From positions 110,165 to 174,164 of the forward strand of contig NZ_PPSM01000047.1 of NCBI RefSeq assembly GCF_002916655.1: a DNA stretch of 64,000 nt, written 5' to 3'. Of the stretch, positions 36,970-45,665 are shown piece by piece (positions within the stretch are counted from its first letter, which is position 1; the number at the start of each line of letters is the position of its first letter). The DNA is from Novosphingobium sp. HII-3 (GTDB lineage Bacteria; Pseudomonadota; Alphaproteobacteria; Sphingomonadales; Sphingomonadaceae). Position numbers and translations under genes: made by a program. The notes beneath the pieces were generated by a model. The model was not told the origin of the DNA. It searched no databases and saw nothing but the letters and a program-made list of their open reading frames with translations.

Positions 36970-38384
36970 GCGCGCGGCGTTGGCTATCGTCGGCGGTGCT
37001 CCCGCTCGCGCTTTCCGCCTGTGCCACCGCCGGCCCGGATTACCATCTTCCTGAGGATGCGGTTGTGAACGCACCTTCGGCTCAGGCGAACTTCACCGCT
37101 GCGAAGGGCCCCGGCTTCTCCCAGGAGCCGCTTCCCGAGCGGTGGTGGCGCCTGTATGAGGATCCCCGGCTCGACGGTCTGGTCGAACAGGCCCTTGCGG
37201 CCAATACCGATCTTCGCGTGGCGGAGGCGAACCTCGAGCGCGCCGAAGCTATCCTGCGCGAAGCAGCCGCCTCCCGCACGCTGCAGACCGGCCTTACCGG
37301 GGGCATCGACCTGTCGCGCCAGTCGGCTACCGGGCGTCCGCTGCCCGGGGTGATTACCGACAACCTCGGATTGGCGCTCAGCTATCCGCTGGACCTCAGG
37401 GGCAAGCTGCGCCGCGCGATCGAGGCGAGCGCGGCGGATCGCGAAGCTGTGGAAGCGGCGCGCGATGCCGTTCGCGTCAGTGTGGCAGCGGCGACCACGC
37501 GCGCCTACGCACAGGTCTGCGCGGCAAACTATCAGCTCGGCGTCACACAGCGGGTGGTGCAACTGCAGCGCCAGACCCTCTCCGCAACGCAGCGGTTGCA
37601 GAAGGGCGGGCGGGGGACCGCCTTCGACGTCAGCCGCGCGTCGGCGGCCGTGGAGAGCAGCGCGGCGGCTTTGCCGGCGTTTACCGCTCAACGCCAGAAC
37701 GCGCTCTATCTTCTGGCCACTCTGCTGGGACGGCCCCCGGCGGAATTCCCCGCAAACGCGGCCGATTGCTCCACGCTGCCGCGCCTTGCCACCGGCGTTC
37801 CGGTAGAGGACGGCGCCGCGCTTCTGCGCCGCCGTCCCGACATTCGACAGGCGGAACGGGTCATCGCCGCCGACACAGCGCGCATCGGCGTGGCCACGGC
37901 TGACCTCTATCCGTCAGTGAGCATCGGCGGGTCGTTGGGCCTTTCCGGAAGGGCGGAAGACTTCTTCAGCGGTGACAGCTTCGGCTTCAGCCTTGGCCCG
38001 CTGCTGAGCTGGTCGTTCCCCAACCGGCCTGCGGTCCACGCCAGGATCGCGCAGGCCGACGCACAGGTGCGCGCCGATCTGGCCGGCTTCGACGGCACGG
38101 TGCTCGAAGCGCTGCGCCAGGCGGAGACGGCGATGGAGACCTACGCCCGAAACCGGGAGCGGGTGGCAGCGCTCGGCCGGGCGGCAGATGCGGCGGCCTT
38201 GTCGGCTGCACAGGCCAACAAGCTGTTCCGCTTCGGCCGGAGCGATTTTCTCGACGTCTTGAGCGCGGAGGCAAACCTCGCGACGGCACGCGTCAACCAC
38301 GCAGCGGCGGAGGCCTCTCTCGTGGACGACCAGATCTCGGTCTTCCTTGCCCTTGGCGGCGGCTGGCAGCAGACGGGCGGTTAA
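36966..38384 (+). CDS. NodT-family outer-membrane efflux lipoprotein
   Basis: A 472-residue TolC-like channel protein. The lipobox LSAC places the lipid on Cys19. Two outer-membrane efflux repeats follow; conserved text includes EPLPERWWRLYEDPRLDGLV and LLRRRPDIRQAERVIAADTA. It starts at a GTG overlapping the adaptor stop. With the FUSC pump and HlyD adaptor it completes a tripartite exporter; having its own channel differs from the E. coli aaeXAB operon. Confidence 0.93.
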   Translation: MSARRWLSSAVLPLALSACATAGPDYHLPEDAVVNAPSAQANFTAAKGPGFSQEPLPERWWRLYEDPRLDGLVEQALAANTDLRVAEANLERAEAILREAAASRTLQTGLTGGIDLSRQSATGRPLPGVITDNLGLALSYPLDLRGKLRRAIEASAADREAVEAARDAVRVSVAAATTRAYAQVCAANYQLGVTQRVVQLQRQTLSATQRLQKGGRGTAFDVSRASAAVESSAAALPAFTAQRQNALYLLATLLGRPPAEFPANAADCSTLPRLATGVPVEDGAALLRRRPDIRQAERVIAADTARIGVATADLYPSVSIGGSLGLSGRAEDFFSGDSFGFSLGPLLSWSFPNRPAVHARIAQADAQVRADLAGFDGTVLEALRQAETAMETYARNRERVAALGRAADAAALSAAQANKLFRFGRSDFLDVLSAEANLATARVNHAAAEASLVDDQISVFLALGGGWQQTGG

Positions 38385-38400
38385 GCCAGCGGCACCGCCG

Positions 38401-38571
38401 TCAGAAATCGATGGCGATGCCTTTCTGCACCCAATCGCCGTACCGGGTCGGCGAAAGGCCGTCCGGATCCTTGTCGTCCTTCGACTGGGGCGCCGGTGCG
38501 GGCGCAGGGTCGTTCGTCCAGTGAGCGGGCTTGGTGAAGCTGGCGGGACGCTGGGTTGCGCGCTTGGTCAT
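38401..38571 (-). CDS. DUF1674 protein, SDHAF4 (succinate dehydrogenase assembly factor 4)-like
   Basis: A 56-residue protein. Its C-terminus DPDGLSPTRYGDWVQKGIAIDF (split here as DPDGLSPTRYGDW and QKGIAIDF) is the whole family signature. In mitochondria the homologue binds flavinylated SdhA during complex II assembly; the same role in this bacterium is inference. The start is MTKRA at 38571; an ATG nine bases earlier is also possible. It is convergent with the efflux operon and divergent from the methyltransferase. Confidence 0.82.
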   Translation of the reverse strand: MTKRATQRPASFTKPAHWTNDPAPAPAPQSKDDKDPDGLSPTRYGDWVQKGIAIDF

Positions 38572-38625
38572 GGCCTCCATGTGGTGCCGCTGGCAGGAAA
38601 ACGCAATCCGGTATAGGGGGCGGCA

Positions 38626-39858
38626 ATGGACATTCCCGGCCTTCCGGCGCGCCGCGCCGCACTTAACCTCATCGATGCCGTACTGCGCAGGGGCGAAACA
38701 CTCGACCAGGCGGGTGGCTCTGCGCTGGCGCGCGTGAAGGGCGATGCGGATCGCGCGCTTGCCCGCGCCATTGCCGGTGAAGCGCTGCGCTGGAGGCAGG
38801 ATCTTGACGAACTGATCGATTCCGCCACGCGCCTGCCGCTTGCCGAAGACGCCAAGGCTCGCGCCGTGCTGCAGATCATGCTGGCGCAGGTGCTGCGGCT
38901 GGACACGCCCCCTCACGCCGTCATCGCGACAGCCCTGCCATTGCTGATGGGCGGCCCTCGGCGCCTCGCCCATGGCGTGTTCTCCACCCTGACGAAGCGC
39001 GGCGTCACTCTGCCTGACGTGCCGACGCTGCCCGAGACCGCCACGCACCGCTGGGGCGAGCGGGCGAGCGCCATCGCGGCAGGCCTGGCCGAGCCACCAC
39101 CGCTTGATCTGGCGCTGCGCGATCCATCCGCGACGGCGGAATGGGCGGAGCGTCTCGGCGGCGTTTCGCTGATGCCGGGCCATGTGCGCCTGCCGCGTGG
39201 CGCGGCGGTGGAAAGCCTCGAAGGTTTCCGCGATGGAGCCTGGTGGGTGCAGGATCTTGCGGCCAGCCTGCCTGCACGGCTGCTCGGAGCGGGGCAGGGC
39301 AGGCGCGCACTGGACCTGTGCGCCGCGCCGGGCGGAAAGACCATGCAACTGGCGGCGGCGGGCTGGCAGGTCACCGCCGTGGATAACGCGAAGCGCCGGC
39401 TGGAGCGGCTGAGGGAAAACCTGACACGCACCGGCCTTGAGGCGGACGTGGTTCTGGCGGACGCCTTTGCCTGGCAGCCGGAGGAAGGCTTCGACGCGAT
39501 CCTGATCGATGCGCCGTGTACCGCCACGGGTACGGCACGCCGCCATCCCGACGTCCTTCACCGTATCGGAGAGCGGCAGATCGACGATATGGCGGAAGTC
39601 CAGAGCCGGATGCTGGCCCGGGCGAGCGGCTGGCTGAAGCCGGGCGGGACCCTGATCTACGCCGTCTGCTCCATCGAGCGGCAGGAGGGCGAGGAGCAGG
39701 CCGCGCGCGTCAGCCTGACGCCGGTTCCGATCGCAGCGGACGAACTTCCACAGGGTGTCGCTCCCGCGGAGGAGGGCTGGGTGCGGACCGATCCCGGGAT
39801 GCTGGGCGATGCGGGTGGCCTGGATGGCTTTTTCATCGCCCGTTGGACGAGGGACTAA
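38626..39858 (+). CDS. rsmB: 16S rRNA (cytosine-C5) methyltransferase, RsmB-like
   Basis: A 410-residue SAM-dependent enzyme of the Nol1/Nop2/Sun group. An N-terminal NusB-like RNA-binding domain (about residues 8-130) precedes the Rossmann methyltransferase. Motif I is LDLCAAPGGKTMQLAA; the two catalytic cysteines are in IDAPCTATGTARRHPD and IYAVCSIERQEGEE. The RsmB name rests on the NusB fusion; the exact rRNA target is inferred. Confidence 0.88.
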   Translation: MDIPGLPARRAALNLIDAVLRRGETLDQAGGSALARVKGDADRALARAIAGEALRWRQDLDELIDSATRLPLAEDAKARAVLQIMLAQVLRLDTPPHAVIATALPLLMGGPRRLAHGVFSTLTKRGVTLPDVPTLPETATHRWGERASAIAAGLAEPPPLDLALRDPSATAEWAERLGGVSLMPGHVRLPRGAAVESLEGFRDGAWWVQDLAASLPARLLGAGQGRRALDLCAAPGGKTMQLAAAGWQVTAVDNAKRRLERLRENLTRTGLEADVVLADAFAWQPEEGFDAILIDAPCTATGTARRHPDVLHRIGERQIDDMAEVQSRMLARASGWLKPGGTLIYAVCSIERQEGEEQAARVSLTPVPIAADELPQGVAPAEEGWVRTDPGMLGDAGGLDGFFIARWTRD

Positions 39859-40131
39859 CCCAAAGTTCGGGGGCTCCGCATCTCCGGCCTGTCAGCTGCG
39901 CCAAGGCTGCCCTGCGTGGCCGCCGGATTTCGCTCGATCACGGGGCTGCGCAAGTGTGCGGCAGGACCGGCACCATCAGCACCGCCAGCAGCATGGCCGT
40001 ATTCATCCCGTTCACGTCTCTTTGACTCCTTGAGCCGTCCTCATTGCGCATCTAGGGGTGGGTGGCGGGGCCTCAACGGCGCAGGCCATCCTCGCACCGG
40101 CAATCACAAACCGTAAAACCGGCAGGACACA

Positions 40132-40770
40132 GTGGCGAGCCCCGAACAGACATCCCCCCTCCCTGTACGACGCCGCCGCAGCTCGGAAGAGGTGGCAGAC
40201 CGTATCCTCGAAGCGGCTGCCGAAGAATTCGAACAGTCCGGCTACGCGGGGGCGACAACGGCGGCAATCGCGCGGCGCGCAGGTGTGACGGAAGCGCAGA
40301 TATTCCGCCTTCATGCCTCGAAACAGGCGCTTTTCCGGGCGGCGATCTTCACGCCCCTGAACCGCCACTTCGCGGATTTTCAGGCGCGCTCCGCCAGCGA
40401 CCCCGGCAAGGGGCGCGATGTCGCGGCGGCCTACATCGGCGAATTGCAGGAGTTCATGGCGAGGCACGCGCGCATGTTCCTCTCGCTGCTGGTGACGAAT
40501 GCCTACTCGCCCGAGGCGTCGGCAGGGATCGACGCGCTCGATGGTCTGCAGGACTACTTCCGACAGGGCGAGGCCATGTCGCAGCGGAGGCTGGGCGAAA
40601 ACCCCCCGGTGGCGCCCGAGCTCATGGTGCGCATCGCCTTTGCTGCCGTGCTGGCGAACCAGATGTTCCGTGAGTGGCTTTTCCCCGCCGGCATGGCGAC
40701 TGACGACGAGATCAGGGACGCGATCGCCGCCTTCGTCATTCAGGGGATCGAGGTGAACGGCCCGGTCTGA
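40132..40770 (+). CDS. TetR/AcrR-family transcriptional regulator
   Basis: A 212-residue repressor-type protein. The helix-turn-helix is GATTAAIARRAGVTEAQIFR, followed by LHASKQALFRAAI; the C-terminal helical ligand domain is not recognisable as a known subgroup. The start is GTG at 40132 after GGCAGGACAC. It precedes the nitronate monooxygenase-like gene and marks the start of the catabolic region, so it may control it; the ligand is unknown. Confidence 0.85.
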   Translation: MASPEQTSPLPVRRRRSSEEVADRILEAAAEEFEQSGYAGATTAAIARRAGVTEAQIFRLHASKQALFRAAIFTPLNRHFADFQARSASDPGKGRDVAAAYIGELQEFMARHARMFLSLLVTNAYSPEASAGIDALDGLQDYFRQGEAMSQRRLGENPPVAPELMVRIAFAAVLANQMFREWLFPAGMATDDEIRDAIAAFVIQGIEVNGPV

Positions 40771-40930
40771 CGTGAGCGCCGATGGTCAGGCAGGCCCGCG
40801 ACTGGCTTCGCTGCGGCGATGGTCAAGCGCTCTGCTCGCAGGGTGAACGCCGCCGTCTTGAAGGGCTGCGCGCCATCGCATAGCCCACCGGCAAGGGCGG
40901 ATCCGTCCACCAGAGGGAGCAGCGAAGACC

Positions 40931-41911
40931 ATGCCATTCAAGACCCGCATTACCGATAGGCTCGGGATCGAGCATCCCATCGTTCAAGGCGGTATGCAAG
41001 GTGTGGGCTATGCCGAACTGGCAAGCGCCGTGTCCAACGCAGGCGGCCTCGGCACGCTCACCGCACTGACGCAGCCCAGCCCGGCTGCCCTGCGCGAAGA
41101 GATCGAGCGGTGCCGGGCAATGACCGACAAGCCCTTCGCCGTGAACATCACTGTCCTGCCGACGATCCTTCCGCCCGATTACAAGGCCTACGCAGAGGCG
41201 GTGATCGAAGGCGGCGTGAAGATCATCGAGACGGCCGGCACGCAGCAGGTCCGGGAGATTTGGGAGATGGTCAAGCCGCACGGCATCACCGTGCTTCACA
41301 AGTGCACCGCTGTACGCCACGCGCTCTCGGCCGAGCGCCATGGATGCGACATCATCTCGATCGACGGCTTCGAATGCGCGGGTCACCCGGGCGAGGACGA
41401 CATTCCCGGCCTGATTCTGATCCCAAGCGCAGCGGATAAGGTGAAGATCCCCATGCTCGCCTCTGGCGGCATCGGCGACGGACGCGGTCTGGTCGCGGCT
41501 CTGGCCCTCGGCGCCGAGGGCATCAACATGGGCACACGCTTCTGCGCGACCAAGGAAGCGCCGATCCACGACAACGTGAAGGCCAAGTACGTCGAGAACG
41601 ACGAACGCGGCACCAATCTCATCTTCCGCAAGTTCAAGAACACCGCCCGGGTTGGCAAGAACGAGGTGTCGGACGAAGTCGTGGCGATCTCGGAACGCCC
41701 CGATTCACGCTTCGAGGACATTCGCCATCTGGTCGCCGGCGCGGTGGGCCGCGAACTCCTGCAGACAGGGGACCTCACGAAGGGCATTTTCTGGGCCGGG
41801 ATGGTTCAGGGGTTGATCCATGACGTTCCGACCTGCAAGGAACTCATCGACCGGATCATGGGGGAGGCCGAGGCGATCGTGAAGGATCGGCTAGGAGCCA
41901 TGCTCGCCTGA
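40931..41911 (+). CDS. Nitronate monooxygenase/2-nitropropane dioxygenase-like flavoprotein
   Basis: A 326-residue FMN TIM-barrel protein. Motifs are PIVQGGMQGVGYAELASAVSN, GGLGTLTAL, the FMN-binding GFECAGHPGEDD, and MLASGGIGDGRGLVAALALGA. True nitronate oxidation is only one activity in this family; many members in acyl-CoA catabolic clusters act as enoyl reductases or are untested. It lies 28 bases before an enoyl-CoA hydratase and probably shares its transcript. Confidence 0.85.
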   Translation: MPFKTRITDRLGIEHPIVQGGMQGVGYAELASAVSNAGGLGTLTALTQPSPAALREEIERCRAMTDKPFAVNITVLPTILPPDYKAYAEAVIEGGVKIIETAGTQQVREIWEMVKPHGITVLHKCTAVRHALSAERHGCDIISIDGFECAGHPGEDDIPGLILIPSAADKVKIPMLASGGIGDGRGLVAALALGAEGINMGTRFCATKEAPIHDNVKAKYVENDERGTNLIFRKFKNTARVGKNEVSDEVVAISERPDSRFEDIRHLVAGAVGRELLQTGDLTKGIFWAGMVQGLIHDVPTCKELIDRIMGEAEAIVKDRLGAMLA

Positions 41912-41939
41912 CCAGTCCAACCGCTGGAGAGGACTTTCA

Positions 41940-42722
41940 ATGAGTTACGAGCACATCCTCTATTCGCTGGAGGAGGGCGTGGCGCGGATCTCGCTCAACG
42001 ACCCGAAGACCATGAACGGGGTTACCGAAGCGATGGGCCACGAAATGGTCGATGCGCTCGACATCGCGGCGCGCGATGCACGTGCCGTGCTCCTGACGGG
42101 TGAAGGGAAGGCCTTCTGCTCGGGTGCGAATCTCGCTGCGGCGCAGGATATGCTGAGCGATCCCATGCGCGACGTTGGCGGCATGCTGGATCGTGCGTTC
42201 AACCCGGTGATCATGGCGATCAAGGCTATGGAGCAGCCGGTTATCACGGCCATCCGCGGCCCGGCTGCCGGCTATGGTGCAGGGCTGGCGGCCGCCGGCG
42301 ATGTCGTCCTGATGGCGGAAGGATCGTACTTTTTCTGCGCGTTCTGCCACGTCGGTCTCGTTCCCGATGGCGGCGCCACGTACCTTCTTTCGCAGGCCGT
42401 GGGACGGGTGCGCGCCATGCAGATGATGCTGCTCGGCGAAAAGGTGGACGCGCGCACTGCACTGGATTGGGGGCTGGCCACCAAGGTCGTGGCTGACGAA
42501 GATCTGGACGGCGAGGCGATGGCGCTGGCCAGGCGGCTGGCGAGCGGGCCTCGATCACTCGGCCTCATCAAGCGCATGGCGTGGGATGCGCTGGACTCCA
42601 CCCTTGAGACGGCGCTCCAGGCGGAACGTCGCGGACAGCAGATGGCCGGCCGGACGGAGGACTTCCTGGAGGGAGTGAACTCCTTCATCGAAAAGCGGAA
42701 ACCCGTTTTCAAAGGCCGTTGA
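41940..42722 (+). CDS. Enoyl-CoA hydratase/isomerase family protein
   Basis: A crotonase-fold protein of 260 residues. The oxyanion-hole segments are LTGEGKAFCSGANLA and IRGPAAGYGAGLAAAGDVVL. The first catalytic Glu position falls in FFCAFCHVGLVPDGGATYLL and is not the usual Glu, while VPDGG keeps the Asp, as in isomerase-type members. Its substrate is a CoA thioester that cannot be named from sequence. GGAGAGGACTTTCA precedes the ATG. Confidence 0.87.
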   Translation: MSYEHILYSLEEGVARISLNDPKTMNGVTEAMGHEMVDALDIAARDARAVLLTGEGKAFCSGANLAAAQDMLSDPMRDVGGMLDRAFNPVIMAIKAMEQPVITAIRGPAAGYGAGLAAAGDVVLMAEGSYFFCAFCHVGLVPDGGATYLLSQAVGRVRAMQMMLLGEKVDARTALDWGLATKVVADEDLDGEAMALARRLASGPRSLGLIKRMAWDALDSTLETALQAERRGQQMAGRTEDFLEGVNSFIEKRKPVFKGR

Positions 42723-42754
42723 CACGCGAAAGGCGCGGGCACGGTAAAGAACAA

Positions 42755-42778
42755 GGGCCGTAGCGCAAACCGCGGCCC
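42755..42778. terminator. Hairpin between convergent genes
   Basis: GGGCCG (42755-42760) pairs with CGGCCC (42773-42778) in the short gap between two convergent genes. There is no T tract, so termination here is only likely from position. Confidence 0.3.
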
Positions 42779-42786
42779 CTAGTTCT

Positions 42787-44031
42787 TCAGATGACCTGTG
42801 CGTCACGGAGCGCCTTCACACGCTCTTCGTCGTAGCCGATTTCGGCCAAGATCGCGTCGGTGTGCTCTCCCAGCATGGGTGGGGCGAGCCGAATCGTGGC
42901 GGGGCTTGCCGACATCTTGGCTAGCGGGCTGGCGATGAGGTCTACTGAGCCGCTCTCCGCGAACGCGTGGGGGGTCGTGGCGCGCAGCTGTCGGTGCTGC
43001 ACCTGGGGATCTTCCCAGACATCCGCCAGTTCGTTGTAGCGCGCCGCCGGGATGCCGGCTTCATCCAGCATGGCCTGCATGTCGGCGGCGGAGAAATCGC
43101 GGCTCCACGTGTTGATGATGTCCATCAGTTCGGCGCGGTTGGTCTTCCCGCGCTTCAGGTTGGTGTCGAAGCGTGGGTCTTCGTTCAGTTCCGGCTGCTT
43201 CATCACCACGGTGAGGCGGCGCCAGTGCTCGTCCGTCCCGGCAGTCAGGTAGATGATGCCGTCCGCGCAATGGATGAGATCGGCCGGGCCGCCCCCGTTC
43301 CCCCCGTTCCCGAGGCGGGGCGGCGCGTTTCCGCTGATGAGGTAGTCCTGCATGATGTGGCTCACCATCGCCACCGAACTGTCGAGCAGGGCGATGTCGA
43401 TGTACTGCCCCTCTCCCGTCGCGTTGCGGTGCATCAGTGCTCCCATGACGGCGAGGGCGGTGTTGTGGCCCGTCATGAAGTCCACCAGGCTCGGGCCGGT
43501 CTTGAGGGGGCCCGCGCCCGGCTGGCCTTCGGGAACGCCGGTGACGGCCATCATGCCGCCGGTGGCCTGAAACAGGCCATCGTAGCCCGGCAGCGCGGCC
43601 ATGGGGCCCGTTTGCCCGAAGCCGGTGACCGAGCAGTAGATGAGGCGCGGGTTGATGGCCTTCAGGCTCTCGTAGTCGAGGCCGAAGCGCTTCAGGTCAC
43701 CGACCTTGTAGTTCTCGATCAGGACGTCGGCGGTCTTGACGAGATCGCGCAGCACCTCCTGCCCCTCCGGCCTCGCGTGGTTGAGGGTGATGGACCGTTT
43801 GTTGCGGTTGGAAACGGTGAAGAAGCTGGATTGGCGTGTCTCGATTCCGTCCTTCCCCGGAACCCAGGAGAAGCCGTAGCCGCGCCCGTCGTCACCGATC
43901 AGGGGCCGCTCGACCTTGATGACGTCCGCTCCGAGGTCACCGAGGATCTGGGCACCGACGGGAGCGGCAAAGACGCGGCTCATGTCGATGACGCGAATGC
44001 CTTCGAGGGCGGCTTTGGAAGTGGTTGTCAT
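42787..44031 (-). CDS. CaiB/BaiF family (type III) CoA-transferase
   Basis: A 414-residue enzyme that moves CoA between acids, with a covalent acyl-Asp intermediate. The N-terminal motif is LEGIRVIDMSRVFAAPVGAQ and GADVIKVERP; the catalytic Asp lies in LKTGPSLVDFMTGHNTALAV, followed by GEGQYIDIALLDSSVA. It stands alone on the minus strand, divergent from an SDR. It is one of three members of this family in the window. Confidence 0.9.
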   Translation of the reverse strand: MTTTSKAALEGIRVIDMSRVFAAPVGAQILGDLGADVIKVERPLIGDDGRGYGFSWVPGKDGIETRQSSFFTVSNRNKRSITLNHARPEGQEVLRDLVKTADVLIENYKVGDLKRFGLDYESLKAINPRLIYCSVTGFGQTGPMAALPGYDGLFQATGGMMAVTGVPEGQPGAGPLKTGPSLVDFMTGHNTALAVMGALMHRNATGEGQYIDIALLDSSVAMVSHIMQDYLISGNAPPRLGNGGNGGGPADLIHCADGIIYLTAGTDEHWRRLTVVMKQPELNEDPRFDTNLKRGKTNRAELMDIINTWSRDFSAADMQAMLDEAGIPAARYNELADVWEDPQVQHRQLRATTPHAFAESGSVDLIASPLAKMSASPATIRLAPPMLGEHTDAILAEIGYDEERVKALRDAQVI

Positions 44032-44177
44032 GTCGTGTCAGTCGCTTGTTCAGGGTGTCCATCTGACTACCCGGCCCATGGACGGGAGCAAGGCGGCGCG
44101 CGCCAATACCGCCCCGGCGGTTCGACGCTTCACGGCCTCGCGGCTAACACCGAAGGGCAACGGCGGAGGATCTTGAA

Positions 44178-44963
44178 GTGAAGGTAGCGATCATCACGGG
44201 CGCGGGCAGCGGCATCGGGTTGGAAACTGCCAGGATCCTGCACCGCGAAGGCTTCGCGATCGTGGGCGTCGGGCGCTCCAAGGACAAGCTCGCCACCCTC
44301 GAAGCCGCGATCGGCAACCCCGATCATGTGCTGGCGATCAGCGCCGACGTGACCGATCCGGCGGCACCGAAGGAGATCGTGGACCAGGCCGTGTCCCGCT
44401 TCGGTCGCATAGACGCGCTGGTCAACAACGCGGGCGTCGGCAGCCCCAAGCCTTTGGACGAGACGGATGACGCGACCCTTGACGGGTTTCTCGACATCAT
44501 GCTCGTGGCTCCTTTCCGCCTCTGCCGGGAGGTGATTCCGCACCTGGAAGAGGGGGCAAGCGTGGTGAACGTGACCAGCACCTTCGCCCATATCGGCGGC
44601 CGGCGCGGCGGTGCCTATTCAGCGGCCAAGGGAGGGCTCAAGTCCCTGACCGAGCACATGGCCTGTGAATACGGACCGCGCGGTATCCGCTCGAACTGCG
44701 TGGCGCCCGGGGTGACGATGACGGACATGGTGCGCCATCGCTTCGAGGATGAAGGGTTCAGGCGCAACAACGTGGAAACCACGCCTTACCCGCGCCTTGC
44801 CCAGCCGGAGGACGTGGCCTCCGTCATCGCCTTCCTCTGCCTTCCGGGAAGTGAGATGATCAACGGCCAGTCGATCGTGGTGGACGGCGGCTGGACGGCG
44901 ACGAAGTACCTGTCCCCGCGCGTGACGCGCACCACCTGGGTCGAGCCGGACGAATCCGCGTAA
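44178..44963 (+). CDS. SDR-family oxidoreductase
   Basis: A 261-residue short-chain dehydrogenase. It has the cofactor motif ITGAGSGIGLETARIL, NNAG in DALVNNAGVGSP, the catalytic Tyr-Lys in AYSAAKGGLKSL and the C-terminal INGQSIVVDGGW. A Ser for the triad lies in VTSTFAHIGG. GTG 44178 follows CGGAGGATC. Its substrate is probably a hydroxyl or keto group on a catabolic intermediate; the choice of NAD or NADP is not clear. Confidence 0.88.
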   Translation: MKVAIITGAGSGIGLETARILHREGFAIVGVGRSKDKLATLEAAIGNPDHVLAISADVTDPAAPKEIVDQAVSRFGRIDALVNNAGVGSPKPLDETDDATLDGFLDIMLVAPFRLCREVIPHLEEGASVVNVTSTFAHIGGRRGGAYSAAKGGLKSLTEHMACEYGPRGIRSNCVAPGVTMTDMVRHRFEDEGFRRNNVETTPYPRLAQPEDVASVIAFLCLPGSEMINGQSIVVDGGWTATKYLSPRVTRTTWVEPDESA

Positions 44964-45068
44964 GGCACGCTGGCGGCCGGTGCCCTGATCCCTCACAGAC
45001 AAGCATCGGGCGTTGTCATGAGAAAGCGTCTCCCGATAGCCTGCGCTGAAAAGGCAAGGGAGAAAGCC

Positions 45069-45554
45069 ATGATCCGCGGCATTCATCACATCGGCATGAA
45101 CTGCCGCGACCTGAAACGGATGAAGCGGTTCTACTGCGAGGCGCTCGGCTTTGAACCCGTGGATGAAGAGGGCTTCGGCTGGGCCGATGAGCCGGTGATG
45201 GACCATATCACCGATGTTCGCGGCTCGGCGGCCCGAGGGTGCATGCTGAGAGCAGGCACCTGCTATATCGAAATGTTCGAGTATAGTGCCCCTCCTTCCG
45301 ATCTCGCGCGTCCGCTTCGCCCGAACGACCGTGGCTACACGCATTTCAGCATCGACGTGACGGACATCGCACAGGATATCGAGCACCTGATAGCCTGCGG
45401 CATGACCTTCAACGAAAGGGATTTCGTCGATGTCGGGCATGTGAAAACGCTCTACGGCTACGACCCGGAAGGGAACGTGATCGAAGTGCAGCAATGTGCC
45501 CCGGGCAACGGTTTCACCCTCGAAGAACTGCGTGCCGCGGTCCTGTCGGCCTGA
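45069..45554 (+). CDS. VOC (glyoxalase/dioxygenase superfamily) protein
   Basis: A 161-residue protein with the paired beta-alpha-beta-beta-beta modules of the vicinal oxygen chelate fold. It has IRGIHHIGMNCRDLKRMKRF at the N-terminus and YTHFSIDVTDIAQDIEHL in the second module; YDPEGNVIEVQQ ends it. Likely metal ligands are the His in HHIG, His in THFSI and Glu in VIEVQ. It could be a small ring-cleavage dioxygenase, epimerase or isomerase. AAGGGAGAAAG precedes ATG 45069. Confidence 0.8.
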   Translation: MIRGIHHIGMNCRDLKRMKRFYCEALGFEPVDEEGFGWADEPVMDHITDVRGSAARGCMLRAGTCYIEMFEYSAPPSDLARPLRPNDRGYTHFSIDVTDIAQDIEHLIACGMTFNERDFVDVGHVKTLYGYDPEGNVIEVQQCAPGNGFTLEELRAAVLSA

Positions 45555-45665
45555 CGCAGGTCCCCCGCATCGCCGGGGCGACGTTGGATCGCGTGCATTT
45601 GTCTTCAGAGACGCCGCAGGGCAGGTTCCGGCTGTCGCGCCTGCTGACAGGGCCGGGAGAGAAAC

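Noticed and set aside
42967..44181. 404-residue plus-strand frame opposite the CaiB-type gene
   Set aside because: Shadow of a clear CoA-transferase; no start site support.
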